A stretch of DNA of 64,000 bases from Dromiciops gliroides (lineage: Eukaryota; Chordata; Mammalia; Microbiotheria; Microbiotheriidae). The notes under the pieces are model-generated. The model searched no databases, was not told where the DNA came from, and saw only the letters and a program-made list of their open reading frames with translations. The DNA is taken from positions 75,705,492 through 75,769,491 of the forward strand of contig NC_057867.1 of the NCBI RefSeq assembly GCF_019393635.1. Direction: 5' to 3'. The position numbers were made by a program, and so were the translations under genes. Position 1 is the stretch's first letter, and the number at the start of each line of letters is the position of its first letter. Of this stretch, positions 22,613 to 33,379 are shown piece after piece.

Positions 22613-22724
22613 CAGGCATATCTTACTTTAATGCACTTTTCCTTACTGTGCTTCATAGATATTGTGGTGTTGTTATTATTGTTGTTGTTTGAGGGGAATT
22701 TTTGTTTGTTTTTGTTTTTGGTTT

Positions 22725-22765
<41 letters not shown>

Positions 22766-22890
22766 TGAAGATTTGTGGCAACCCTCTGTTAAGGAAGTTT
22801 GTCAGCACCATTTTTCTAACAGCAGGTGCTCATGTCATATTTCTGTGTCACATTTTGGTAATTCTCACAGTATATCAAATTTTTCATTAT
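22613..22890. mobile_element. pogo/Tigger DNA transposon, left part
   Basis: Begins with terminal inverted repeat CAGGCATATCTTACTTTA after a TA. Then 'acaaattgaagatttgtggcaaccctctgttaagg' and 'gtgtcacattttggtaattctcacagtatatcaaa', which resemble the Tigger/MER2-type elements of mammals. The element breaks off where an L1 has inserted and resumes at 32701. A T-run at 22728-22760 lies inside it. Confidence 0.85.
22728..22760. repeat. poly(T) tract
   Basis: About 30 uninterrupted T residues inside the Tigger left part. It may be a local expansion or a trace of a retro-insertion with no remaining body. Confidence 0.9.
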
Positions 22891-22961
22891 TCTTTTTTTA
22901 ACTTAATAGTATTTTATTTTTTCTAATTGCATGTAAATATGGTTTTCAACATTCTATTTTT

Positions 22962-23107
22962 TTTTGCTCTTTTGTGGGGCAATGAGGGTTAAGTGACTTG
23001 CCCAGAGTCACACAGCTAGCAAGTATCAAGTGTCTGAGACTGCATTTGAACTCAGGTCCTTCTGAATCCAGGGCCGGTGCTTTATCTACTGCGCCACTAG
23101 CTGCACC
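22962..23107 (-). mobile_element. CORE-SINE antisense, inside L1 copy E
   Basis: Complete antisense copy in the L1 3' UTR; the L1 word 'tcaacattc' is duplicated at 22946 and 23107. Confidence 0.93.
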
Positions 23108-24120
23108 TCAACATTCATTTTTGTAAGATACTGTGGTTCAAATTTTTCTCACTTTCCCCTTCTCTCTCCCCTCTCCCAAATAGCAAGAAATCTGATATAG
23201 GTTATACAGTACAATCAAGTTAAACTAATTTCCAAATTAGTCATGCTGTGAAAGAAGAATCAGAACAAAAGGAAAAAAACCAGAAAGAGTCTTTTAGTAT
23301 TGTCTTGGATCATTGTAGTGCTGAGAAGAGCTAAGTCTGTCATAGTTGATCATCACACAATGTTGCTGTTATTGTGTATAATGTTCTCCTGGTTCTGTTC
23401 ACTTCACTCAGCATCAGTTCATATAAGTTGTTCCAGGTTTTTCTGAAGTCCTCCTGCTCATCATCTCTTATAGCATAATAGTATTCCATTACGTTCATAT
23501 ATAACAACTTGTTCAGCCATTCCCCAATTGAGGGGAATCCCCTCAATTTTAAGTTCTTTGCTACCACAAAAAGAGCTGCTATAAATATTTTTGTACATGT
23601 GGGGCCCTTATTTTTCCCTTTCTTATGATCTCTTTGGGATGTAAACCTAGTAGTGATATTTCTGGATCAAATCCTGATTGTTCTTTGGGATTAGTTCCAA
23701 ATTGCTCTCCAGAATGTTTGGATCAGTTCACAACTCCATGTGTTAATGTTCTACTTTCCCCACATTTTTTTCAACATTTATTATTTTCCTTTTTGCCATA
23801 TTAGTCAATCTGCTAGGTATGAGGTAGTACCTCAGAGTTGTTTTAATTAGGTTCTCTTTAATCAATAGTGACTGAGAAAATATTGAGAATATATTCAAGC
23901 TATCCAAACTTGAATTTCATTATCTGAAAACTGCCTGTTTGTATCCTTTGAGAATTTGTCAATTGGGGAATGACTTGTATTCTTATAAATTTGACTCAGT
24001 TCTCTATATATTTGAGAAATGAGGCCTTTAATAGAAATACTGGCTGTAAAAACTGTTTCACAGCTTACTGCTTTCCTTCTGATCTTGGTTGCATATGTCT
24101 TGTTTGTGCAAAACCTTTTT

Positions 24121-24275
24121 TAAAAAAACTCTTTGGTACTGGCTAAGAAACAGACTAGTAGATCAGTGGAATAGGTTGGGTACACAAGAAATATCAGGAT
24201 ATTACTATAGTCATCTACACTTTGATAAACCCAAATATTTGGTAGAAGAATTTGAAACTCAAAACTTTGAATAAA
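24121..24275 (+). mobile_element. inverted ORF2 block within L1 copy E
   Basis: Plus-strand translation gives LWYWLRNRLVDQWNRLG and HFDKPK, the ORF2 segment that elsewhere in this antisense L1 should read on the minus strand (compare 12310-12410 for sense). Both sides of the block are antisense, so the segment has been flipped inside the element. Confidence 0.8.
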
Positions 24276-25652
24276 ATTAAGTGTTTGGTAGAAATCACTT
24301 GTAAATCCATCTGGTCCTGCAGTTTTTTTCTTAGGGGTTCATTGATGACTTTTTAAATTTCTTTTTATAAACTGGACTTATTTAAGTATTTTATTTTCTC
24401 TTCTGTTAATAAGGCCAATTTATATTTTTGTAAATATTCGTCTGTTTCACTTAGGTTGTCCAATTTGATGGCATACATTTGGGGAAAATAGGTCCTAATT
24501 ATTGGTTTAGCTTTCTCTTCATTGGTGGTAAATTCACCTTTTTTAATTTTTGATGCTGGTAATTTGGTTTTCTTCTTTCTTTTTTATCACATTAAACAAA
24601 GGTTTATCTACTTTATTGTTTTTTTCATAAAACAACCTTTTGGTTTTATTTGTTAATTCCATAGTTTTCATACTTTCAATTTTATTAATCTTTCCTTTGA
24701 TTTTCAGAATTTGTAATTTGACATTTAATCGAGGATTTTTAATTTGTTCTTTTCCTAGCTTTTTAAGTTGCATGACCAATTCATTGATCTGCTCTTTTTC
24801 TATTGTATTCATGTAAACATTTAGAGATATAAAATTTACCCAAAAACTGTATGGCTGTATCCCATTAGTTTTGGTATGTTGTCTCAGTCATTCTCTTTGA
24901 AATTATTGATTGATTCTAGGATTTGTAATTTGACCCACTCATTCTTTAGGCGGAGATTATTTAGTTTCCAATTAATTTTAGTCCGTCTTTCCATGACACT
25001 TTATTACATGTAATTTTTATCACATTATGATCTGAAAAAGATGCATTTAATATTTCTGCCTTTTTGAATTTGATTGAGGTTTTTATGCCCTAATACATTG
25101 TCAGTTTTTGTGTAGGTGCCTTGTACCACTGAGAAAAAGGTATATTCCTTTCTGTCCCCATACAGTTTTCTCCAGAATTCTCTCATATCTAACTTTTAAA
25201 AAAATTATATGCATCTTCTTAACTTCTTTCTTTCTATTCTATGGTTATATTTATCTAGTTCTGAGAGAGGTGGAGGTTGAGGTCCTCCCCTAGTATAGTT
25301 TTGTTCTCTATTTCGTTCTGTAACTCATTTAATTTCCCCTCTAAGAATTTGGAAGCTGTATCACTTGGTACATATATGCTTAGTATTGATATTATTTCAT
25401 TGTCTATGGTACCTTTTAGCAAGATGTTTTCTTCCTCATCTCTTTTAACTAGGTCTGTTTTTGCTTTTTCTTCTCTGAGATCAGAATTGCTACCTCTGCT
25501 TTTTATTTTATTTTTTACCTCATCTGAAGCATAATATATTCTGCTTCAGCCTTTTAACTTTACCCTGTGTGTATCTCTCTGCTTCAGATATGTTTCTTAT
25601 AAACAGCATATTGTACGATTCTATTTTTAATCGATTCTGCTATCCACTTGTA

Positions 25653-26689
25653 TTTTTTATCATAAAATATTTTATTATTTTCTAGTTACATGTAGAGAAT
25701 GTTTTAACATTTGTTTTTATAAGATTTCTAGTTACAAATTTTTCTCCCTCACTCCCACCCTTCCCTACCCCCTCCCGAAGACAGCAAGCAATCTGATATA
25801 GGTTATATATGTACAATCACATTAAATGTATTTCTGCATTAGTCATGTTGTGAAAGAAGATTCAGAACAAAAGGGAAAAACCTCAAAAAACAAAAACAAA
25901 CAAAAAAATTAGAAAGAGTATGGTTCAATCTGTGTCCAGATTCCACAGTTCTTTGTTTCTGGATGTGGAGAGTATTTTCCATTATGAATCTTTTGGAATT
26001 GTCTTGGATCATTGTATTGCTGAGAGAAGAGCTAATTCTGTCACAGTTTGTCATCACACAATATTGCTGTTATTATGTACAATGTTCTCCTGGTTCTGCT
26101 CATTTCTCTCAGTATCAGTACATATAAATCTTTCCAGGTTTTTTCTGAAATCCACCTGCTCATCCTTTCTTACAGCGCAATAGTATTCCATTACATTCAT
26201 ATACCACAGTTTGTTTATCCATTCCCCAATTTATGGGCATCCCCTCAATTGCACATTCTTTGCCACCAGAAAAAGAACAGCTATAAATATTTTTGTACAT
26301 GTGGGTCCTTTTCCTTTTATGACCTTTTTTGGAATAAAGACCTAATAGTGATATTTCTGAGTCAAAAGGTATGCACAGTTTTATAGCCCTTTGGGATTAG
26401 GTCCAAATTGCTCTCCAGAATGATTGGATCAGTTCAAAGCTCCACCAACAATGAATTAGTGTTCCAATTTTTCCACAGATTCTCCAACATTTATTATTTT
26501 CCTTTTTTGTCATATTAGCCAATCTGATAGGTGTGAGGTGGTACCTCAGAGTTGTTTTAATTTGCATTTCTCTAATCAGTAATTTAGAGCATTTTTTTCA
26601 TATGACAATAGATAGCTTTGATTTCTTTATCTGAATACTGCCCGTTCATATCTTTTGACCATTTCTCAATTGGGGAATGACTTGCATTC
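25653..26689 (-). mobile_element. antisense 5'-truncated L1 (copy F)
   Basis: A fresh L1 3' end ('tattttattattttctagttac', then pyrimidine block and 'gatataggttatatatgtac') starts inside the endonuclease region of copy E. It runs only to the 'ggggaatgacttgcattctt' block, where it meets the T-run of copy G. It is probably a short insertion into or next to copy G's A-tail. Confidence 0.75.
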
Positions 26690-26856
26690 TTTTTTTTTTT
26701 TGCTATTATAATTTTATTTATTTTGTTATATATTTGCCAATTAAACTTTTTAAAAAAATTATTTTAGTTTTCAACATTTGTTTAGATAAGATTTCCAATT
26801 TCAGTTTTTTTCCCTCCCTCCCCCCCTCCCCTAGATAGCAGGTAATCTTGATATAG

Positions 26857-26858
26857 GT

Positions 26859-26891
<33 letters not shown>

Positions 26892-26906
26892 ATTTATATA
26901 TATATT

Positions 26907-26943
<37 letters not shown>
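26857..26943. repeat. (TA)n(TG)n microsatellite in L1 3' UTR
   Basis: TA/TTTATA units followed by about 14 TG units at the 'gatataggttata' site of the L1 3' UTR. Confidence 0.95.
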
Positions 26944-26946
<3 letters not shown>

Positions 26947-27300
26947 ATAACATTAAACACATTTCTGCATTAGTCATGTTATATAAGAATCAGAGCAAAA
27001 AGGAAAAACCTCAAAAAAGAAAAACAACAGCACTCAAACCAAAAGAAATAGTATGGTCCAGTCAGAGTTCATATTCCATAGTTCCTTTTTTTCTGGATTT
27101 GGAGAGCCTTTTCCATCATAAGTCCTTTGGAAGTTTCTTGTACTGTTGGATTGGTGAAAAGAATCTAGTCTATCACAGTTGATCAACTCATAATGTTGCT
27201 GATACTATGTACAGTGCTCTCCTGGTTCTGCTCATCTCACTCATCACCAGTTCAATCAAGTCCTTGCAGGTTTCTCTGAACTCCTCCTGCTCATCGTTTC

Positions 27301-27457
27301 CTTTTTTTTTTTTTTTTTCTTAGTGAGGCAATTGGGGTTAAGTGACTTGCCCAGGGTCACACAGCTAGTAAGTGTTAAGTGTCTGAGGCTGGATTTGAAC
27401 TCAGGTACTCCTGACTCCAGGGCCGGTGCTCTATCCACTGCACCATCTAGCTGCCCC
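27301..27457 (-). mobile_element. CORE-SINE antisense, inside L1 copy G
   Basis: T17 tail, full antisense body, ends 'ccatctagctgcccc'. The L1 word 'ctcatcgtttc' is repeated at 27290 and 27459. The reading frames on both strands here are only SINE translations. Confidence 0.95.
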
Positions 27458-28158
27458 ACTCATCGTTTCTTACAGCACAATAGGACTCCATTATATTCAT
27501 ATACCATAACTTGTTCAGCTATTCCCCAATTGATGGGCATCCCCTCAATTTCCAATTCCTTGCTACTACAAAAAGAACAGCTATAAATATATTTGTACAT
27601 GTGGGTCCTTTTCCCTTTTTATGATCTCTTTGGGAAAAAGACCTAAAAGTGGGATTGCTGGGTCAAAGGGTATGCACAGCTTTATCACCCTTTGGGCATA
27701 GTTCCAAATTGCTCTCCAGAATGGTTGGATCAGTTCACAGCTCCACCAACAATGCATGTGTTCCAATTTTTCCACAGCTTCTCCAACATTTATTATTTTC
27801 CTTTTTTGTCATTTTAGCCAATCTGATAGGTATCAGGTGGTACCTCAGAGTTGTTTTAATTTGCATCTCTCTAATCAATAGTGATTAAGAGCATTTTTTC
27901 CTATGGGAATAGATAGCTTTGATTTCTTCATCAGAAAACTGCCTGTTCATATCCTTTTACCATTTCTCAATTGGGGAATGACTTGCATTCTTATCAATTT
28001 GATTTAGTTCCCTATATATTTTAGAGATGAGACCTTTATCAGAAATGCTGGCTGTAAAAATTGTTTCCCAGCTTTCTGCTTCCCTTCTAATTTTGTATAC
28101 ATTGCTTCTGTTTGTACAAAACCTTTTTAATTTAATGTAATCAAAATGATCCATTTTC

Positions 28159-28316
28159 GGGGCAGTTAGGTGGCACAGTGTATAGAGCACCAGCTCTGGA
28201 TTCAGGAGGACCTGAGTTCAAATCTGGCCCCAGACACTTGACACTTACTAGCTGTGTGACCCTGGGCAAGTCACTTAACCCCCATTGCCCCACCAGGGGG
28301 GAAAAAAGGATAAATG
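28159..28316 (+). mobile_element. CORE-SINE sense, first of a pair in L1 copy G
   Basis: Sense copy with head GGGGCAGTTAGGTGGCACAG and a short G6A6 tail. It shares its outer flanking repeat 'gatccatttt' (28149 and 28489) with the next SINE. Confidence 0.93.
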
Positions 28317-28335
28317 GAAATTACAAATAAATTAA

Positions 28336-28488
28336 GGGCAGCTAGGTGGCGCAGTGGATAGAGCACCGGCCCTGTAGTCAAGAGGACCTGAGTTCAAATC
28401 CAGCCTCAGACACTTAACACTTACTAGCTGTGTGACTGTGGGCAAGTCACTTAACCCCAATTGCCTCACCAAAAGAAAAAAAAAAAGA
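28336..28488 (+). mobile_element. CORE-SINE sense, second of a pair
   Basis: A second sense copy, 20 bases after the first, with A-rich tail at 28473-28488 and then the L1 text 'gatccattttgcatttc'. The pair sits between one 'gatccatttt' duplication. Confidence 0.93.
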
Positions 28489-29079
28489 AGATCCATTTTG
28501 CATTTCATAATATTCTCTATCTCTTGTTTGGTCATCAATTCTTCTCCTCTCCATAGGTCTGAGAGGTAAATTATTCCTTTCTTTTCCAGCTTACCTATGG
28601 TATTACCCTTTATGTCTAAATCATGCACCCATTTTGTCCTTATTTTGGTATAAAGTGTAAAATGTTGGTCTGTGCCTAATTTCTGCCATACTATCTTCCA
28701 GTTCTCCCAGCAGTTTTTGTCAAATAGTGAGTTTTTATCCCAGAAGCTAGAGTCTTTTGGTTTATCAAAGAGTAGATTACTAATGTCATATACTACTGTG
28801 GCTCCTGTGCCTAACCTTTTCCATTGATCTATACTCTAATTCTTAGGTAGTGCCAAATAGTTTTGATGACTGCCACTTTATGGTATAGCTTCGGATTTGG
28901 TATAGCTAGCCCAGCTTCCTGTGCATTTATTTCTCATTAGTTCCCTTGAAATTCTTGACTTTTTATTCTTTCAGATGAATTTTGTTATTATTTTTCTAGC
29001 TCAACAAAATAATTTTTAGATTGTCTGATTGGTATGGGTCTGAAGAAGTAACTTAATTTAGGTAGAATTGTCATTTTTA

Positions 29080-29496
29080 TTATATTAGCTTGGCCTGTTC
29101 ATGAACATTAATAGTTTTCCAGTTGTTTAGGTTTAATTTTATTTGTGTGAAAAGTGTTTTATAATTGTATTCATAGAGTTCCTGTGTTTGTCTTGGAAGG
29201 TAGACTCCCCAATATTTTATATTGTCTACAGTTAGTTTAAATGGAATTTCTCTTTCTATCTCTTGCTGCTGAGCTTTGTTGGTCATGTATCGAAATGCTG
29301 ATGATTTATGTGGATTTATTTTATATCCTGCTACTTTGCTAAAGTTGTTAATTGTTTCAAGTAATTTTTTGGTTGATTCTCTAGGATTCTCTAAGTATAT
29401 CATCATATCTTCTGCATAGAGTGATAGTTTTGTTTCCTCTTTGCCTATTTTAATTCCTTTAATGCCTTCTTCTTCTCTGATTGCTAAAGCTAACAT
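29080..29496 (-). pseudogene. L1 ORF2 reverse-transcriptase segment with altered active site
   Basis: A 138-residue open piece of copy G: MLALAIREEEGIKGIKIGK, then LSLYAEDMMIYL, then FSKVAGYKINPHKSSAF. The aligned young copy at 11660-12110 has FADD at the catalytic site; here it reads YAED, so one of the two metal-binding aspartates is a glutamate (GAA). The piece ends in a frameshift. This copy could not have made an active polymerase in its present form. Confidence 0.88.
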
Positions 29497-29678
29497 ATCT
29501 AGTATAATATTAAATAATAGAGGTGATAGTGGATATCCCTATTTCACTTTTGTTCTTATTGGGAATGCCTCTAACTTATCCCCATTACATATAATGTTTA
29601 CTGATGGTTTTAGGTAGATATTGCTTATCATTTTAAGGAAAGCTCCTTTAATTTCTATGCTCTCTAATGTTTTTAATT

Positions 29679-29824
29679 GTTTTTTTTTTTTCCTTAGTGA
29701 GGCAATTGGGGTTAAGTGACTTGCCCAGGGTCACACAGCTAGTAAGTGTCTGAGGCTGGATTTGAACTCAGGTACTCCTGAATCCAGGGCCGGTGCTTTA
29801 CCACTGAGCCATCTAGCTGCCCCC
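29679..29824 (-). mobile_element. CORE-SINE antisense, inside L1 copy G
   Basis: T-run, antisense body and 'ccatctagctgcccc'. The L1 text 'ctctaatgtttttaat' is duplicated at 29661 and 29824, so the insertion is clean. Confidence 0.95.
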
Positions 29825-31106
29825 TCTAATGTTTTTAATAGCAATGAGTGCTGTATTTTGTCAAAAGCTTTTTCTGCATCTATTAAAATAATCATGATTT
29901 TGGTTAGTTTTGTTATTGATGTGGTTGATTATGTTGATAGTTTTCCTAATGTTGAACCAGCCATGCATTCAAGCAATAAATCCCACTTGGTCATAGTACA
30001 TTGTCCTGGTCATAAATTGCTGTAATCTCCTTGCTAATATTTTATTTAAGATTTTTGCATCGATTTTCATTAGGGAAATTGGTCTATAATTTTCTTTGTT
30101 TTGGTTCTGCCTGGTTAGGTATCAATATCATATTTGTGTCATAAAAGGAATTTGGTAGAACTCATTCTTCACTTATTTTTCCAAATTATTTATAAAATAT
30201 TGGAATTGTTATTTAAATGTTTGGTAGAATTTACTTGTAACCCCATTTGGCCATGAGGTTTTTTTCTTAGGGAGTTCATTGATGACTTGTTCAATTTCTT
30301 TTTCTAAAATGGGCTTATTTTATTTCCTCTTTTCGACTTCTCTTTTATGGGAGAATTCATCCCATTCACATTCACAGTTATGATTACTGTGTATTTCCCC
30401 CATCTTATTTTTCCCCTTATTTAAACTTTTCTCCCTCCTTTCACCGTGTCCCTCCTCATGTGTTTTGCTTCTGACCACACCTTCCCTCAATTTTCCCTCC
30501 CTCCTATCACCCCCTTCCTTGTCTTTCCCCTCCTGCTTCTGCTCTCCCTTGTGCCCTCCCTTCTTTCAGTACCCCCTTTCCCTTTTCTTCCCTGTTTTCC
30601 CTCCTACTTCCCTATAGAGTAAGATAATTTTCTCTACCCAATTGAGTGTGTATGTTATTCACCTCTTTGAGCCCAATTTGATTATATTAAGGTTCAAATA
30701 ATGTTCACTACCTCCCTTCTTTCCCTCTACTGTAATAGGTCTTTTGAACCTCTTCATATAATGTAATTTACCCTTTTGTGCCTTCCCCCTTTCCTCTTCT
30801 CTCAGTACAATCTTTTTTTCCACCCCTTAATTTTTTTTTGCATCATTATATCAATGTCAACTTATATCCACACTGTATGTCGATATATACTCCTTCTAAT
30901 TGCCCTAATAGAGGTACACTTCTCAGGAGTTACAAGTATCATCTTCCTGTGTAGGGATGTAAACAGTTTAATCTTATTGAATAACATGGTTTCCCCCACC
31001 CAACCCGTTTTACCTTTTTAAAGCTTGAGTTTTGTATTTGAAAATTGAATTTTCTGTTCAGGTCTGGTCTTCATTCAGGAAAAAAAATCTGAAAGTCCCC
31101 TATTTC

Positions 31107-32235
31107 TTTTTTTTTTTAATTTTTTTTTTATTTTAAACAAGAAGTTTATTTAAACAACAAGATGTTTGACTTGGAGGGAAAACTATCTAGGATCAATTTC
31201 TTTATAGTAATTTATCCCTACTGAGAGACAGAGATTGCCCTACATGTAACAGCTACATACAAAAAAGTTATAAAATCGTCCTTGGTTTTACAATGATAAA
31301 AGAAACACATTGAAATTATCCAATCAAACAAGGTATGCAAGGATTTTTTTGTGGGTTTTTTTTTTTGTTGTTGTTAAACAGTGAGAGCAAAATAACTTAC
31401 TGGAATATAAAGATAAAAGTTGAATGAGCATGCCACTAATGGAGAAAAGGGATATTTTCACAGAACCAGTTTGTTTTTTCCCCTCCCCATCTCCATTTGA
31501 TGTTGATCAAAACATACCCATCGGCCATTTAGTTAAAAAAAAATACGCATTATGCCTGTGCACATACACCAGTTACTTTATGTACAATAAAGGAATGGGG
31601 GAAGGGAATCAAAGAAGAGAGAAAACTATACTGCAGTAGTCAGGATGTGGATGAACCAAATCTTGGTTTTCTAATTGTGAATGTATTGTTTTCCTTGGGA
31701 GCACAGTTCTGGAGTAGAGTTGCAGGTTCTCTTTTTAGTAAACACCACCTGTCTGCTGCTGGAATACATCAATTGTATCTTCATCCTCCATTTCCAACTG
31801 TGCAGGTGTGTCTGTTTCATTGATTGGTTGCCCATCAAATCAGAATCTGATCTGCCTCATTGACAAACTCTGTCGTTCACAATAGGCTTTCATTAGTTTA
31901 CTAAGTGGTGTGTGCCTCTTAATCTTAAATTGCACCACCGAACCATCTTGCCCTGCCACCTTCAAATTAATGTGGTTGTTGTTTTCAGTCTTGACTCCTT
32001 CCTTCGGCTTTTCCTCGGCCATGGCGAGTCCGGGGGTCTCCTCAGCCGCCGCTTCACAAAAGAGGCACCAGGATGGTCCGCTCCAAGGGAACGGGGGGAG
32101 AAGCAGCAGCGGCAGGAGCAGGAGGAGGAGGAGGAGGAAGATGATGGTGGTGGTGATGGTGAGGAAGAGGAGGAGAAGAAGAAGGAGGAGGAGGAGGAGG
32201 AGAAGGAGGACGAGGACGAGGAGGAGGAAGAGGAG
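31107..32235 (-). pseudogene. SUMO2P: SUMO2 processed pseudogene (full-length retrocopy)
   Basis: Intronless copy of the mRNA for SUMO2, the ubiquitin-like modifier conjugated to lysines of nuclear proteins. The coding region (31735-32022, ATG at 32022, TAA at 31737-31735) is exactly 95 codons plus stop, with no indel. It starts [20 protein letters not shown] and ends with the QQQTGGVY precursor tail, including the di-glycine used for conjugation; the tail VY identifies SUMO2 rather than SUMO3. Codon 61, arginine in SUMO2, is TGA (CGA to TGA, a CpG-type change). Other differences I see from the SUMO2 I know are about three substitutions. A 5' UTR of about 213 bp with a GAG-rich tract and a 3' UTR of about 600 bp with AATAAA (plus 31145-31150) and an A-tail (T-run from 31107) are kept. 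The 18-bp TSD ctgaaagtcccctatttc lies at 31089-31106 and 32236-32253. Confidence 0.96.
32118..32235. repeat. GAG/GAA-rich trinucleotide tract in the SUMO2 retrocopy 5' UTR
   Basis: Purine-rich on the plus strand, so CTC/CTT-rich on the pseudogene sense strand, ending exactly at the insertion site. It yields a false glutamate-rich plus-strand reading frame. Confidence 0.9.
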
Positions 32236-32522
32236 CTGAAAGTCCCCTATTTCATTGCATGCCCATTCTTTCCCCCTGAAAGATTAAGTTTTCTTGGATT
32301 CTTGGTTATACTTTAAGCTCTATTGCCTTCTGGATTATCATATTCCAAGACCTATGATCCTTTCATGTAGAAACTACTAAATCCTATGTAGTCCTGACTG
32401 TGGCTACTTGATATTTGAATTGTTTCTTTCTGGTTCCTTGCTGTATTTTCTCCTTGAACTGATAAATCTAGAATTTGGCTATAATATTCCTTGAAATTTT
32501 CATTTCAGTATCTCTTTCTTTC

Positions 32523-32634
32523 TTTTTTTTTTTTTGGTGAGGCAGTTGGGGTTAAGTGACTGAGACTGGATTTGAACTCAGGCCCTCCTGACTCCAGGGC
32601 CAGTGCTCTATCCACTGTGCCAGCTAGCTGCCCC
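32523..32634 (-). mobile_element. CORE-SINE antisense with internal deletion
   Basis: Goes from 'ggttaagtgac' straight to 'tgagactggatttgaactcagg', missing about 30 bases of the core, and ends 'cagctagctgcccc'. Inserted in the ORF1 part of L1 copy E. Confidence 0.92.
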
Positions 32635-32700
32635 ATAGGATCTTTTTCAAGAGATGATCAATGCATTCTTTCAATTGCTATTTTACCCTCTGGTTCTAGG

Positions 32701-33326
32701 ATATCTGTGATCAGTGATCTTTGATGTTAATATTGTAATTGTTTTGGGGCACTACAGCCCATGTCCATATAATGTGGTGAACTTAATCCATAAATGTTTT
32801 GTGTGTTGTGACTGCTCCATGAGCTGTTTCCTATCTCTCTCCCTCTCTTTGGGCTTCCCTAATCCCTGAGACACAACGATACTGAAATTAGATCAGTTAA
32901 TAAGCCTACAATGGCCTCTAAGTGTTCAAGTGTAAGGAAGCCAAATGATGAGACAAACTTGTCTTATTGAGGCAGACTTGCCTTATTTTAAGAAACTGCT
33001 AGAGCTGCCCCAACCTTCAGCAACTACCCCTCTGATCAGTCAGTAGCCAACAACAGTGAGGCAAGACCCTCTACCAGCAAAAAGATTATAATTCCCTGTA
33101 GGCTCAGGTAATGGTTAGCATGTTTTAGCAATAAAATATTTTTAATTGAGGTATGTACACTTTAGATATAATACTAGTGCACACTTAATAGACTACAATA
33201 TAGTGTAAATGTAACTTTTATGTGCACTGTGAAACCAAAAAAAATTAGTCTTACTTGCTTTATTACAATATTTGCTATATAGCGGTGGTCTGGAACCAAA
33301 CTTGCAGTATGTTTGAGATATGCCTG
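32701..33326. mobile_element. pogo/Tigger DNA transposon, right part
   Basis: Resumes with 'tgtgatcagtgatctttgatgttaatattgtaattgttttggggc', passes through non-coding or decayed interior and ends with the inverted repeat whose reverse strand reads CAGGCATATCTCAAACATAC, followed by TA. The first 11 bases match the left end at 22613 exactly. No transposase frame remains. Confidence 0.85.
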
Positions 33327-33379
33327 TAAGTACTGTATTAACCATTTTTGTGCTTGTTGAAAATTTAGTACTTGGTAGA

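Larger units (their letters stand above)
22891..25652 (-). mobile_element. antisense L1 (copy E), 3' part
   Basis: 3' UTR and ORF2 of the L1 that split the Tigger element. Antisense order runs from the T-run (22891-22899) through the 3' UTR and ORF2 C-terminus to the endonuclease region ('tctgtgtgtatctctctgcttcag' near 25560). Between 24121 and 24275 a block is inverted and about 1.1 kb of ORF2 is missing. At 25653 another L1 interrupts it; the 5' part resumes at 30335. All frames are broken. Confidence 0.82.
26690..30334 (-). mobile_element. antisense 5'-truncated L1 (copy G)
   Basis: 3' end with T-run at 26690-26700 and 3' UTR carrying a large TA/TG microsatellite. ORF2 follows through the C-terminus, the mutated reverse-transcriptase active site (29080-29496) and the 'ttcttagggagttcattgatgac' block, ending near 'atgggcttattttatttcctc'. 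The host L1 (copy E) resumes immediately after. Four SINEs are inserted in it. ORF2 is broken in several places. Confidence 0.82.
30335..32700 (-). mobile_element. antisense L1 (copy E), 5' part
   Basis: Resumes with 'cttctcttttatgggagaattcatcccattcac', continuous with the ORF2 start region that broke off at 25652. It runs through the polypyrimidine inter-ORF spacer and most of ORF1 ('tgaaagtcccctatttcattg...' matches 7480), ending at 'accctctggttctagg' before Tigger sequence resumes. It is 5'-truncated within ORF1. The SUMO2 pseudogene and one SINE are inserted in it. Confidence 0.82.

Noticed and set aside
27323..27586. ORFs with 'LGLSDLPRVTQLVSVKCLRLDLNSG' type peptides on several strands and places
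   Set aside because: Recurrent SINE translation, also at 15539, 43941, 52880 and 61895; not proteins.
31735..32022. Possible functional SUMO2 gene
   Set aside because: Nonsense at codon 61, no introns, a poly(A) tail and a TSD show a processed pseudogene.
31912..32316. Plus-strand ORFs rich in glutamate, or arginine in the overlapping frame
   Set aside because: They read the antisense of the SUMO2 retrocopy 5' UTR trinucleotide tract; low-complexity artefact.
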